NCBI GenBank assembly: GCA_015680685.1
Contig: MNCI01006004.1
Span: 45,971 to 109,970, forward strand
DNA from: Gnetum montanum
Lineage: Eukaryota > Streptophyta > Gnetopsida > Gnetales > Gnetaceae
Direction of reading: 5' to 3'
DNA: 64,000 nt
Shown here: positions 34,206-48,229 of the stretch, one piece after another
How the letters are laid out: the number at the start of each line of letters is the position of its first letter
How positions within the stretch are numbered: position 1 is the first letter of the stretch
The notes under the pieces: model-generated
The model's input: only the letters and a program-made list of their open reading frames with translations
Database searches by the model: none
What the model was told of the DNA's origin: nothing
Made by a program: the position numbers and the translations under genes

Positions 34206-37200
34206 GGATGCATTAATGTTAAGACTTTGTGTCATATTTTATAATCATTATAATGCACAATGATGATTTTATAAAATGAACTATGGCATGTCATAATGTT
34301 TGATGTTGTATGTCATTTACACTTAATCCTTGCTTATCACTTTCCTCGAGTGGTGGATATCTACTAATGATTGTTAGGAATCACATTTAACTTTTATGTC
34401 AAGCGATTTATTATAATATTATATTAGTCACTTATTATTAGCAGGCAATGTTAAAATGATAAGTGAACATTTAACATTAGCACATCATGTCATGTGCATA
34501 ACTGTCAATAACACAAAGATAGTTAATTGGAAATGATGTAAAAATGATCTTTATTTCTTAAAAAATCACTTTACAATTGTTACACATCATAATATTTAAT
34601 GTAACACTTTATTGCTTGGAATGCCATTTACATGAAATTTTATAAAGAATCTCTTCTGCATCAAATACAAGTGACACATACAAAATTAAAAGCAAAGTTA
34701 TTTCTTTCTAGCAGTTTTCTTCTCTTCCTCCTCATCAATCTACATAGGCGTGGGCTCTTCTGTTCATTTCATATTACTTTCTCTAGGATCTTTACAACAA
34801 ATCAAATCAAAGAAAATAGATTGTTAGTTTTGTTTTATCATATTAGCAAGATAAAATGACAATAACTACCTAAAGTGTTGATGCTTATCCTACATTTCTT
34901 TATACATCTCTAGTATTATTTCTTCTATCTCTTCCAAGCTCAAGTTGGCTATATTCAACATATCAAAAGCTCCTATTCCTTTTCATATATCTTTAATTCC
35001 TCTAGGATAATATCATCATCATCCCCCTCTTCTGCAAGCTCCTCCTATGGATCTCACTATTCTTTCGGTGTGGCAATTACCATACTGTTGGCAAAATCTT
35101 CAAATAATTCTTCTAATGTAGTTTTTTTAATAAGAAGACTCCTTATTTTCTAATCTAAAAATAAAATTTTATTCTTCTTTTATATCTTGTAGTATTCCCT
35201 TTTATATAATTGCTTATTTATCTAGTGCTTTCTACCCCAACTTTGCCATGCTACTACAAAGCTTCTCAAACTTGTCACAGAATGAGTCATTGCTAAAGGT
35301 GATCTTTTTCACTCCATGAAAGCCCTTTGAAGCTCCATGAATTTTCTTTTCTCTCTCTAGTATGCATGGGAAGGAAGGTTGTGTTTGACCATGTTTTGAC
35401 CTCTTATTTTTGCCTCTAATAACTCCACTTGGTCAAACAACATCTTTATTTACCTTTCATACTCATCTTCCTTTTTGTGCACTTGCTTCAAGAAGTCTAG
35501 GAGTATGGTGTTTTTTTCAACTTATTCTATAGACAATACTTCCATATCCTTGGCATAATTAAGAGCTACACTTATTTTTTTGGAGTTACCTTTTCTAATA
35601 CTATATTTGTGTTCATTGCTAAATCATGGAAAGTCACATGATCTTTATTTAGTTCAACTTTTATTTTTACATAGTAAATAAGAGAATACCAAATTCTCTA
35701 TGACCAATTTTAAATAGTATTATCTTAGCAATAATGTTTAAATTGCTTACCTTCTTTTAGGAAGATCAAGTTCAACTTTTTCTCCATATCTTTTGCTAAT
35801 CCCTCCAACAACAACTACTTATCTTTTACATAAGTTCAAAATTTTCTTTTCATCTCTAGAAAAGAGAAAAATGGATAAGTCTTTTCTAAATTTATAAAAT
35901 TGATTTATAATCTTTGATGTAACTTCAAACACACTTAGTATATGATGTAAAGAATTTTTAACTTGTCACCTCCTTTATCCACCTACAAACCTCTGAATCT
36001 TTCAAAACTAGTTTGTTGGGTTGTGGAGTGATGTTTATAAGATGTGAATATGGGATCTATAGTTTTGGTAGTTTATCCCTTCTTCTATCCTTACTCTCTT
36101 ATTCTTCTTGACCTATTTCATCAAGGTTTAAACTAAATAGGTTAGAAAAAGAAGTTAAACTTTCTCTATCCCCTTTATTTTCCTTTGATGAAAGCAAGTC
36201 ATACAAAAAATCTATTTCCTCTTTGCTCATACCTTCCTTCTAACCTTTAGGACTTGAAGGAAGGCTAGAACATAGCTTCTTTTCTTTTTATCCCAAGGCT
36301 ATCTTTTCAGGAGTAACTTCTAAAAAATAATCAAATCGTTAGTATCACATCATTCTTTAACATTAAAACTAGTAACTATGCTACGTCTTTGGCACTTAAT
36401 AAAATATGATGAATAGGAATAAACTTACTTATTTATTCCTCTATCTTTTCCTAGAAGATCTTTATTTTTGGGATCTTTAAGAAGATGTCTTTATCCTCTA
36501 AAATAGGCTTCCTCTTTCTTGAAGGCTTTTTCTTTTCCATAGTTCTAGAGGTGCTTCTCAAGATTCTCTCCTTTTCTGCTTCCTTATCTCCACTTATTTT
36601 CTTATGAGGCTCTTCCATGCATCGTGACATTGATGAGCCCACTTCTTTCCTTGTATTTTTTGTTGGCATCAAAGGACCTCCTTCTCCAATGCTGTAAGTA
36701 GACAATAGACTTCCAAGTGTTGGCACAGTGAGGATCTAAGGTCTGTTTCTGAAGCAATGTCAACTTGCTTCTCTCCATCTTTGGTAAATAATGTTGCCAT
36801 TGCCTTTATTAGTCTGTAGTATAATCCAAAACTGGGTCTCTTTCTCATCATACTCTTCTTTTCTTATTTATTTTCTTGGGTCAATTTCTTCATCTCCTCA
36901 ACTATTCCTTGATAAATAACTAGTGCCCAGTTAACTATCCTTCTTTGGAACATTGTCCCATATAGTCCATACAATAACCTAGAAGCCAGCTCACATTTCT
37001 GACCTATTTTATTCCAAAAGAGCCTTTTAATGAACAAAGGGAACAACTTCTTCAATTCTTCATTTATTTTATTGTGCATATTGATGTCATTCTTGTTCCC
37101 CAACCTTGCTAATTCCTCCATGATTGATAGTTATACTGAGTCTAGGTTTAGACTATCAATCTTTATTCCTCTTTCTAGAAAGCATAACTAATACCTCAGT

Positions 37201-38017
37201 ATAGCAGGGTCCCAAGTAAGGATGACTTGCTTTTAGTCTACAAGAACCACAAAAATAACCTTCTTCCTTGAGAAGCTTATTATTAAGCCTACACATTTTG
37301 TTGTACTAAGGTAGGGATGTTTTAATTCTAAATCACACAAAATTCCCATCCTATTGAACTTATTTAATTACTTAACTCCTTCTTCCTTAAATAATAACTT
37401 TTGAGAGTGCTTTGTTAGTGGACTTAACTTTAAACTCTTCCGCTACTTCCATGACGTTAATGAATTTGGCATCATTGATGCTTATTTGAGCTATAAATAA
37501 GTACATTTAACCATTAGTTTCATCTTATATTTAACTCTTCTAAAAAAATCTTTATATCTACTTTTATGTCTTAGGATGATCTTTAATCCCTTTTTCCACT
37601 CTACTTTTTCTCCATGGACTTCATTCCATAATGGATGAAGCCATCCTTTGCTAGTATACTCATTCCTTATATTGGGCATCAAAATGAAACATCACTTGAA
37701 GTCTCAGGTTTCGATACTAGAAAAGATCTCATAATAGGTTTTGCAAAAATTTCAAGTGATTTGGACTTTGCATATCCATATTAACAAACCTACATACCAA
37801 CATCAAACTTAGTTTTAGTTAAAACAAGACTAACTTAGAAACTTTTGTTAATTCTTAAATTGCTAGTTTACCTCTTAACAAAGATTTGAGATCTTGGAGG
37901 ATTAGACATTACCCTATAAGTCTAGGTTTCTAGAAGCAATGCTTTATTAGCATTGAATTATTGATATTCCCTTCTCTCCCACAACCTATCTAAGTGTATC
38001 TTGTATACCAAAATGTT
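34206..38017 (-). pseudogene. Minus-strand ORF remnants of an unidentified mobile element
   Basis: Minus-strand frames at 37491-37682, 36864-37121, 36669-36851 and 36451-36726 follow one another with few stops, as pieces of one protein: a hydrophobic/basic globular part (ELKKLFPLFIKRLFW, FQRRIVNWALVIYQGIVEE), then a Lys/Arg/Glu-rich part and a coiled-coil-like part (VELLEAKIRGQ, FMELQRAFMEWK near 35320-35440). I do not recognise the family. The Athila-like insertion at 38018 separates it from similar DNA at 51066-52600. Confidence 0.4.
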
Positions 38018-38902
38018 TGATGAGTGGCAAGGTACCCCTACGTCCAATCATATGAATCACTAAGGTGTTCACGTGTGATCTAGTTGAATTCCATCTATTT
38101 CTAGTATTCTTGTACATAAGATTCAATTTAGAAGGTGAATCTAATCATGGAATGATTGTTGTCTTCCCAACTACACTTGTGAAGCTTTGTTGTATGGTTA
38201 AGTGCAATTGAGGCACATGAGTTTTATTATTTTATATTTTGTTGACCTAAGGTTGGTAATAGATTAAGAATAATTGATTAACTAATTCAACTAATTTAAT
38301 TGCTAATTAATAATTAACTATCCTAACATAAGCATATGGTCCCACTTTCTGTACACATCTTGAACACGTACAACACTGTTGGATGACCAAGCATTAAGTG
38401 CTACTAGGATTACCAATTGTTATATGTATGCTTGAAGTGGTCATACTTATGTGTGCTAGTCTATTTAGCTTAATTAATTACTTAAAGAGTTAATCATTCT
38501 AGCTTAATTACTCAATTAATTAATGAAAACAATAAATGCATAATAAATCATTAAGCTAGTCCAAGTGCTACAAGGTTTATCAAAAAGCTCATCTTTATTA
38601 CCATGCACATTGCATTGCTCAAGTACAATAGTGCTTGAATAAAGATCCATACACACCTCAACTCCTACTAGGGGTACATAGAAAATCATTCTATCACTTA
38701 TAGAAACAAACTATAAGAATTACGCTAGCAACTAAAATTCTAAGCTCTATTAACATAGCTGAGGTGTTGTATGTATAGACCTCTTAGGGTGCCATGTCGA
38801 TGGGTACACAATACTATGGAAAACCCTATGGTGATAGGATCCCGTTAATGGGGTCACATTGATGGCATCTTGTCAACATAGCCGATCGAAGACACTTCAT
38901 CA
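38018..38902 (-). mobile_element. 3' LTR of the Athila-like element
   Basis: 885 bp; + strand begins TGATGAGTGGCAAGGTACCCC and ends CTTCATCA. Collinear with 50190-51065. Related to the + strand LTRs at 5317, 33414 and 58098 in its terminal and R-region blocks. Confidence 0.85.
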
Positions 38903-38929
38903 TACCCTCGCGACTAAATGAAAACTTGT

Positions 38930-41900
38930 CCTCGAGTTCTTTACAAAGTTGGGAAGGTATGGAATTATTAACTGACACACGACACAAAAAAACTAACATA
39001 ACAAAAGTAAGTTCTTGGGTGTATGAATCGTCATTAATTACAAAATTGTGGTGTTCATGACACAAAATTGAACACCAGAACATGATTGAATAAAATTGGA
39101 AAACACATCCTCTGAAAATGTGAATATGGTTGAAAAGATTAGATAGTATCAAGTGGTGGAGGTTCCTAAAGTTTTGAAGGACCTTCTCCTACTTCGGGTG
39201 CATGTGGTGGTTGAGGTGGCTGTGGCTATCTTGTTGTAGCTGCCACTTTCAGTGGAAAGAGAAAGGCATCTAACAATGTCTTCATCTTCTCCTCCTTGCT
39301 CCAAGGATCATTCATAGTCCACACAGCATTACCAATGTGAGTTGGAATGGGGATATCTTAGGGATAGGGCATTACTAGGAAAAATTATTTCACATTGACA
39401 AACCAAGGAGTGAATTGCTTCTGTTTGATATTGAATTCCTTGAGTGCATTTTGCAGCTCCTAGTAGTCATTCATCCTCTTGGACAGGTTCTTGGTAGTTG
39501 ATTTTTGATTAGTGAACTTCACCTTAAGAATCTTGAGTTTTGCATTTTCCACTTCAAGCTTCTTCTTGGTGTCCTTATGGTGCTTGAACTCTACCACGTA
39601 CAATAAGTATAAGCTGACCACTTATTTCTCCAATTCAAACCATAGCTATCTACCTTATTGGAATTGCTGGAGGGTCTCATTTACTTACACCTTTGTTAAC
39701 TGGATGTATTTTTCATTAACTTATTTCTATAGAGCAACCTAATCTCTGTAGTGATTTTTGACTCTCTCAAATTTGAGAGTCTTTGATTTCCAGGAGGCTA
39801 CTTCAATTGTAGTCTTTTAGCAAAGAGCATGGACCTCCTCCATAGAGAGGCTTCTATTTTCTGCTACTAATCTCCTTAGCTCAATTTTCACTCTAGCTAG
39901 CTACTCTTATTGTTGATGGACAAAATCTATCATTTGCTATTTTTGCACATGAACATTTCGTAGGTGATGATTCCCTATGGTCAATTGTACATTCTCCTAG
40001 TGGGTTTGATCTAAGGTCTTCTAAATTTTATGCTGAGTGGCCTATTCCAAGGATCAATAGAACACCATCATCTCCATGACATCCTCAACCCCTTTCAATC
40101 TTGTGTGAAGCTATTCAAGAGTTTCATCCATTGTCAATGTTGGGTTGAGGAATGTAGGGTTAGTAATTTGGGCTCTTAGTTCAGCAACCTCCATAGCTAA
40201 GTGTTCATTCAACTCTTTGGCTATTTCGAGTTGCTTCTCTAAAATGATGTTCTTGTCTCTTACTTCTAGCAGCTCCGACTAGGTTGTAGTTATGTTATCT
40301 AGAAGGTTGAAGATATCCGAAGTTGGTTAACCAGTTTCCACTAATCAATCCAGCAATTGTTCATGCTGCACTATACTCAATTTTCTACTTGTTGTCCCTA
40401 TGGATGTTTGCATATCTTTAAGTGTAGAGACATTTGGTAAAAATGCCGAAAGTGCATTTAGTGTTTCGAAAATTCTATTAGTAACCACCTTCACTATTGT
40501 CTTTTGCACCTAGTGTTGCATCACCAAAATTATTGTTCCCTCGTCCTCCTCCAAGCACACTAAAAAAGTAGCAGTGCTCCTAGAGATTTCTAGGAATTGC
40601 TACTATTGTGAGATGGATATCGTTACCTCTCAGATGCTAGGATTTGATCTTGTGGGCAATTGCATTCTTTGGGTTGAAAATATTGGTTAACCTTCCTCCA
40701 TCTAACTAACTATTCAAGCCACTTCATTTAGATGACTTATTGCTGGCCAATACACAAATGGATCACCATCACTCATTCTCACTTGTTGCTCTTACTCACT
40801 CAAGAGCCATTCTTGGAGTTCATGCAGCCATTGAGAGGTTGTAGCAATGTCTAGCACTATTTGCTAAGTGGATGGTGGAAGTGATGGTTGCTACTCCTCT
40901 TCTTGGATGACTTTTGTAGGGACCTTATCCTTCATCATCTCTGTCTAGTTAGTGGATGGAGCACGTTAGACTTCGTCATTTGTATAGTGAGATGTTCATC
41001 CCCTCTGATATAGTTTTTTAATAAGGCATGAAAAGTGGAGTGCTTTTCTTCCATATTCATTCTCCTTGAACCATTTTTCTATCTCAAGATAGATTAACTA
41101 TAGAAGGTTGATAGGGAATATGTCACTTAGAGTGGCACATGCATGGGTGGAAAAGGTAGTGATCTTGCTTGGCCTTACCAAAATCTTATAGTAGATTCTC
41201 TCTACTCGTTTGAGCACACCAAACTCCTTACAATCGATGCCATAAAACCATTGTATCCATTCTTTCTTAATGATGGGGTCTTCCTATATTAGAAACTTAA
41301 CAAGGTTCACCTTGATTTTTGGCAACCTAAGTGCCTTTGAAATGGATTGCACTAAGTAGGACATTGAAATGTCCTTGATCTTGACCATTGAACTGGCTTG
41401 CTTGTTATTCCAAAATAAGAACATCTCTCCAATGTACCACTCCTCGTTGGAAGTGATGATGGACCACATGGGAGAGGTCTTTAGTTGATCTTGTACTTCT
41501 TGAGGTTCTTGCTCCAACTCTTGGAACACCATTTTCTGAACCTTCTTTAATTTGATCTACTTGAGGTAGGCTTTTGTCAAGGTTACCTCAAGGTTTTCTT
41601 GTGAACTTGGTGCCTCATCCTGATGGAATTTCTCTATCATTGCTGCTTGTCTTGGAATCTGATGGATAGATTCCACTTTGGGCTCCTCCCTAAGAGGTCT
41701 TGTAGCATGTCTTGCTACTTCTTATTCTTTGGCTTATACGTGGCCCCTTCTCATTCATGGTCATTTGTCTCATGGTTGTGATGGTCCTCCTTCCTATGTA
41801 TGCTTCCCCTTTGGTGCCATCTATGGTCACAACACATCCAAGGATTAGTATATATAATGTGTAACTTATAATGTTTTGATATCTCATCTCATCAGTTAGT

Positions 41901-42110
41901 TACACTTATGCTAAGGTTGGACCATGGTAGATTGGTTATTTTATTATTATTTTATTAATTCTTAAGTTCAAAGTATTAGCGGAGCTAGTTGGAAGGATTT
42001 AACTTTTGTAATTTTATATTTTCAAGTTGGTTTCTTTGTTAAACCTTTGTGGAAGGTAAAAATATTTAGAAAACTTTTCTATCAAAAACTTCAAGTTTGT
42101 GGCCCCCATG
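38930..42110 (-). pseudogene. Extra 3' ORF of the Athila-like element: globular part plus coiled coil
   Basis: Lies where Athila elements carry an env-like or extra ORF. From the right: a possible start GCCATGG near 42108, frames at 41690-41887 and 41284-41532 (TSNEEWYIGEMFLFWNNK), an EWIQWFYGIDCKEFGVL block near 41250, then from about 40300 to 39160 a long Lys/Glu/Leu-rich, coiled-coil-like stretch ending KEEKMKTLLDAFLFPLK. Stops interrupt it. The last ~450 bases match 57430-57870 on the + strand residue for residue in places. No membrane or signal segment noticed; function unknown. Confidence 0.55.
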
Positions 42111-42244
42111 GCTAAGAGCTTACTTCGTGAGCTACAAGGTCAAAAAATGGAGTGATTTGGACAAATGGTTAGGAAGATATGGCTTTTCGAATGTTATGGG
42201 CTCTAAAAACTACAAAAACTCTTGAGGTGTTTGAAAGGAAATGT

Positions 42245-42345
42245 GAAAAATTTGAAGTGTGGGTGTGTATATATATACTATTTTTGTGCTGCATCAATGG
42301 GGTCTCATATATGTAGGCATCGATCGATGGGTACCCACTTATAAA
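42245..42345 (-). promoter_or_regulatory. U3-like palindromic block upstream of the 3' ORF
   Basis: CATCGATCGATG (42318-42329) and GGGTACCC (42329-42336) are perfect palindromes, and GCATCAATGGGGTC (42290s) plus CGATGGGTAC repeat motifs found in U3 of this element's own LTR (near 38797 and 38850). On the minus strand a TATATATATA follows (near 42270), about 160 bases before the possible 3' ORF start. Could be an internal promoter or a displaced LTR piece. Confidence 0.35.
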
Positions 42346-43999
42346 GGGTGTAAACAAAATTTTTCAACCTAAATTTCTCAAAAAGTACATAGAGTTTTTT
42401 TGATGAAAGTGGAATCCATTGAGTCTTAGAAAAGCCAAGAATTTGATGGATTCATCGAAGAGGATTGTTGAAAGCTCAAAAATTTAAAAATTGGGTGGAG
42501 AATATGTTCATTGAAGAAATAGCCTTAAGGAGTGCATAGTTGGATGCATTAGATGGGGCACCTGAAGGTTTGGATTGTAGGAATGTTTAAGGATAAGGTA
42601 CTTAACTAACCCAACCAAGAGATATGTAAGTGGGTCCATCCCATAGTAGGCACATGTCCTTTTTGCCCTTGCATAACCTTAATCTAAGGGGTCCATGGAT
42701 CTCATAGATGATTAATGGTTATGAAAGTTAAGGATCAAAACTTATAAGAACCTACCTAAGAATTTAGGCACATCAAATTAAGACATCAAACAAGGACATG
42801 GACATCAACAGTGAGGTGAAGCATAGAAAGCATAGATTGATGAGAGAGAAAGTGGAATGGAGTTCTTGATTAAGGTCACATGAAGTCCCTCATGAATTTT
42901 GTGGTTAAATGACCTAATAAAATCCATCCTTAGTCCATAACAAAAGCAACCACGTTCAGTGACTTTGCATCATTACCCTAAGACCGGTTCACCTCCTTAA
43001 GACATAAGAGTGCTCCCATAGATCAATCATTGTTCCTTATAGAGAAGAAAAGAGAAGTAGGAAGTGAGAAAGGACCTTATTTAGAGAGGACCTTCAGGCA
43101 TGGGTAACATGTCTTTCTAGTCCCATAACTAGTGCTTGTAGCTTATTATTTTGTCTAAGGGGTGTGCTTTGAATTCCAATACTAATTTTTTTTGTTCTTC
43201 ATCATTTTTTCATATTTTTTGTTTTGCTTTTTGTTTTGTGTTTTTTTAGATGGAAACCACACCATTCAAAGACTTATTCAACTTCCTATTATTGGTTGAC
43301 ACAGAATGGTGAGAAATCCATGAAAACACTCATGCACCCAAGTAAGTAGAAGGGTATAGAGAGTACTAAGTCCTCTTGAAGTCACATCCTATTCAAACCC
43401 TTGAATCCTTTCCAAGTCTAGAAATTACCAAGGTCACAAGTTTTTTAAAGTTTTACTTAACAAAAAGGAACCTCATACTTCCAAAACAATGAAATTGATA
43501 GAATTTGTGGATGGGTGGATGTCATGGACTCACTTCTTGGTCCATGAAAAAGAAACCATGTCTTAGTTATCGGTACAAACATTCAAAAATAGAAGCTAGA
43601 CATTAGTAATCAGAAACAATAAATACAAACCACCATTTACAAAACTTATAGCACCACTGTGTCCTATTGGCACAAAGCACTTTATTAGTAGAAATTTAGA
43701 AAATCAAATAAAAAACAAAGAAAATTATACAATAAAGTGTAAAATATTTAAGAAAAATCAAATGTATCAATGACGGTGTAAAATAAAAAAATGTTGTAAA
43801 ATAGGAAAAAGTATAAAACAAAAAGGTGTCAAATAAACAAAGTGTAAAACAAAAATATGTAAAACAAAAAATAAAAAAATTGAGGAGCTATGTAAATGAT
43901 TAGCATGGATGGCTATCTCCCCCACGACTAAGTTGGAAGGAGGAGATCTAAAAGATTGAGTGAGGTTGTCCTTCGGATGAGGTATTCATTGCATTGGCT

Positions 44000-45180
44000 T
44001 GGTTGGGCTCATGGAAAGGTTTTATTTGTTGAATGTTAACCAACTATTTCTTATTTGTGCTTTTAGGTTTATAGATTATCATGGCCCTGGAAGGAAAGGT
44101 TTCATCAATTTTATAAGGCCCCTTCCACAATGTTTGAAATTTAGTTCATTGTGGAACATGTGTGGGGTTTCAGTAAAGGATCTTATCTCCAAGTTGGAAT
44201 TTGAATTTTCTTATTCTTTGGTCATGTCATTGCTTGCTAAATGCCTTGTGCACTTCATTCAAATACAAGGCCATTAATTAGTTTTCATCTAGCACATTAA
44301 GGTTGATCAATCATTCTCTTTGTTCTAGCCTTAAGTCAAGATCTAGGTCACAGGCTATTGAAAGTGTATAAAGCTCGGATTGAATAGGAAGTATTGGTAG
44401 TTTCTTGTACACCAGCTGATAGGGAGAGTAGCCTATGCCTAGAGGGCATCGTTGAGTTTTGTGCTTCAGTCTCTCCTATATTTGCTAATAGTTCTCATTA
44501 AGATCTTTGTGATCTCTCTATTAGTAACCTTTGCTTGACCATTGGCTTGGGGGTGGTAGAGTGTTATTAATTTATGTTCAACCCCTAAGCGTTGCATGAG
44601 CTTGCAAAAAGTGGTGCCTATGAAATGGGTTCCATTATCAGAAATCAGTGCACATGGCATTCCAAACTTGTTTACAATGTGTTGTTGAAAAACCTGAGTA
44701 GTAGTAGATGATGTATAGTCAACGACAACTACTTCTACCCATTTAGTACAGTAGTCAATGACAAAAATAATGTATGCCTTTCCATTGGACAAGGGTGTGA
44801 TGAAACCCATGAAGTCTATGCCTCATATGTCGAAGGCTTTCAATGGTTGGATCTACTATTGAGGTCCCTTCGTTCTTGCGATTATTCCACCATCTTGTTG
44901 ACAATGTTCACAAGATTAGATAAATTGGTAGTCACCCTTGAATATTATTGGCTAATAATACCTTGCCATTAGGATTTTAATGACTGTGTATCTCCCATCA
45001 TAGTGGCCTCCACAAGGGCCCTCATGAGCATCTTGGAGAATGCATAATTGATTAGTATCGGGGACATACCAACGAACTAGGCCATTGATGCATACCTTAT
45101 AAAGATGTCCATTGATTTCCATGAAGTGCTTGGCCTAATGAAGAAACCATTATTTCTTCCTATGGTCCATATCTTGTCGC
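44000..45180 (-). pseudogene. Integrase of the Athila-like element
   Basis: The zinc-binding part shows HEGPCGGHYDG and CEHC (near 44930-45010). The catalytic core at 44466-44810 is open for 114 residues: DYCTKW with the first Asp, SDNGTHF with the second, then HPQANGQAK, where Lys stands at the DD35E glutamate. The C-terminal part (AFSKQWHDQRIRKF, LGDKILY) is recognisable near 44050-44270. No chromodomain seen. Confidence 0.8.
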
Positions 45181-46560
45181 ATCTACTAAGTGAGAAGATA
45201 GGTGAGGATTTTATCATACCATTGGTTTTGTAGGCATTTGATCATTATGTGCTCTAGTAAAGATGAGTTTATTAGGAAATTGGTCAGAGAGTGGGCTCTT
45301 CTTATCTTTGTTATTCCATATTAATTGAGAGAGATGGTTAATGACCATAATCTCAGTCCCCTTTCAATCTATCATTGTAAGATCAAATTCCTGCAAGATA
45401 ACTAGTCACCGTATGACACGGGGGCTCACCATTGGCTTGTTGATCATGAAGTGAATGGCACTATGATCAGTGTGCATAAGCACTTTGTATCCAAGCACAT
45501 AGTGCCTGAACTTTTCCAAAGCATACACCACTATCATTAGTTGTTTCTCTGTTGTGGTGTAATTGAGGTATCCACCCACAATGCTTTGTCTTGCATAGTG
45601 GATGTAATATGGACATTTCTGATCATCTAGCTACATCAACATTGCTCCAAAGGCATAATTTGATGCATCCATCATGATATGAAATGGTCTAGACCAGTTT
45701 GGTACTCATAGAACTGGAATTTCTACAAGTTTCTCCTTCAATTGTTGGAATGCATTTTCACATTTCTTGGTCCAAAAAAATGAAGCATCTTTCTTTGTTA
45801 GCTTGACCAATGGTTTTATGATCTTAGAGAAATTTCTATGAATCGTCAGTAGTAACCAATGTGTCCAAGGAATGACTAGACATCTTTAATTATTTTTGGT
45901 TGATAGGTTATTCCTTGGATGACCCGTATCTTTTCAGGGTCTACCCCAATCCCTTCCTATGAGATTATGTGCCCCAAGACTATGCCCTCTTGGACCATTA
46001 GATGGATCTTTTCCTAATTGAACCAAAGGTTTTTGTCCATACATCTTTCTACTACTTGCTCAAGGTGGTCTAAGGCTTACTCGAATGTAGTGCCATAAGT
46101 GAAAAAGTAATCTATGAAGATGTCCACCCCGCTACCAATTTGCTACTGAAAGATGCTCAAGACTAAGTGTTGTAATGTTGTAAGAGCATTACACGAACCA
46201 AAAGGCATCTTCCGATATGCAAAAGTCCCCAAGGGACCTGTGAATGTAGTTTTGTCTTAATCCTTTGGTGCAATCTGAATTTGGTTATAGCCACTATAAC
46301 CATCCAAAAGGCTATAATAGCAATTTCTAGAAATGGTGTCCAACACTTGATGAACAAATGGTAATGGAAAATTATCTTTGAATGTTGCCATGTTCAATAG
46401 CCTAAAATTAATACAAACTCACCACTTTCCATCTTTCTTTTGCATAATCATGAATGGGCTGACCCACTCACTATCTGCAATAGGATAGATGAGCCCCACC
46501 TTGAGGAGTTGTTTTATTTTCTCCTTGACAGTTTACTTTAATTTGGGGTTAAATTGTTGC
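45180..46560 (-). pseudogene. Reverse transcriptase and RNase H of the Athila-like element
   Basis: From 46560 down: GLIYPIADSEWVSPF, MQKKDGKW, FPLPFVHQVLD, DGYSGYNQIQIAPKD, FAYRKMPFG, then VDIFIDYFFTYG (near 46115) where FIDD should stand, so the second catalytic Asp of YxDD is Tyr. GIGVDPEKIRVIQG follows; RNase H is visible as HYVLGYKVLMHTDH (near 45480). Several stops and frameshifts. Confidence 0.8.
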
Positions 46561-47126
46561 TGTAGCTACTTCCTTGGCTTCATGGATGAACTGGTATGGA
46601 TACAGTGCTAGAATATTCATGGATCAATCCTAGTGAGTTTAGGATATGACCAAGCAAAGCTTGTTGATCATTTGTTAATCACTTTTAACAATTTCTTTTT
46701 TATTCAAGAGTAAGTTTAGTATTGATTATAATTGCCTTTCCATTCTTCAAAAATGCATATTTCATGTTGATAATTAAAGTTTAACTCCAAGGGCTCTTGT
46801 TTAAAATTTTTAGTGATTTTCAACTCTTTCCAATAGGTATAATCATTTTCGTCATCAGAAAGTTGGTGATGAACTTGCTCTAGTTCATCGATGCCTGCGA
46901 CATAGGTGCATGTTAGGCTCTTAGTTAATTTCATGCAAATTGTGCTACTCTCAAAATCAGCTGTTAGCCACTAGGTATTCTCTTGTTTTGTGCTTGTTGT
47001 GTATAGGCACCTTTGAATATCTACCTCATTTGTAGACTATTTGCATGGGAAAATGGATGCTCTTTTCATGGACTAGAGTTTCTCCATGCAATTGTACCTT
47101 ATATCCCTGTACATGATGCATGGAAC

Positions 47127-47560
47127 TCATTTCTTCTTGATCTTTCTGAATGCATTTTTCTTTGAAATTTCTATGAAAAGATATCTAATGTCCATTCTTA
47201 CATAAAGAGTACTTAGCCATGCCCTTCCCATAATGATTGGAAAATCCCTCTTGTAGTTCTCAACTTTGATTACTAAGAAATTGGTAGGATGAGACCACCT
47301 ACAGATAGTTTTCATATATCTTTTACTAGTCCCAATGGAATAGTGATGGACTAGTCTGCCAATTCTAATCTGATATGACTTTTCTTAAGAGGTGATAGGT
47401 TCTAAGCAATATACATCTCATGGAAAATCATATTAAGACTGGAACCTAAATCTAGAAGAGCTTTGCATGGTTTATTCCTAGCAATCTGCAAATAGATATG
47501 GAGACTTCTAGGATCAACTAATTTCTTGGGAAGGTTTCCAACCCAAATCTAGTTAGATAC
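47127..47560 (-). pseudogene. Aspartic protease of the Athila-like element
   Basis: LLDLGSSLNMI (near 47450) carries the Athila-style DLGSS catalytic loop, followed by SHIRLELADSSITIPLG and, in the open frame 47127-47315, DFPIIMGRAWLST, the usual protease end. Confidence 0.7.
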
Positions 47561-48229
47561 GACATGAGTTAACATAACAGTGCAGATCTCTAGAGGCATT
47601 TGGTTTGAAGGGTCTCAATTTGATGATTTGCAGAGGATGAGGGAGGAGTAGGATAACTAGCTGCATGAGTTTGTGAGGGCTTAGGAGGGCTATTGGGTTA
47701 GGAGAATGGTCATTTGCAAGATGTAGGCTTCAAACCACTCGATTGATTAACTGGTTGTAGATTAATGGCCCTTGTAGCATTACATTGTTATGGCTAAGCT
47801 AGAAGCTCACCCTACATGGATGGACCAGGCGATAGTTATGTTGAGGGTGGAGGAATAGGTGTGCACACATGAGGAGGGTATGGATAAAATATGGGATCCC
47901 CTCTAGGAGTTGGAGAATGAGTTTAGTAATATTCAAAAGGGTGGTAGTGCTGCTAGAAATGAGAAACATGACTGGAAGGGTCACATGGAGACAAGGGTTG
48001 CTAAACATAGTACCCATACGGATCTGGCTACTTGGAAGGGTATTACTGCCATGGTGGTGGAATCCCCACAACTAGGGTTTCTACCATTGTTGATATTGTT
48101 CGTATGATTATGGTGGAGTTCCACTTGGATAATAGGGTTGTTACTAGTGAAACTACCTGGGATTACCTTGAGGATAAGATAATCTTTTGGGTGTTTGATA
48201 GCCATGGATTCAGATCATACATCCCAAAT

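Noticed and set aside
34206-38017. Assigning this segment to the Athila-like 3' ORF family
   Set aside because: The shared features (LIK- and ELQ-like words, coiled-coil composition) are too generic by eye; kept as an unidentified element.
43999-44277. 92-codon + strand ORF
   Set aside because: Antisense shadow of the integrase C-terminal region, which reads well on the minus strand.
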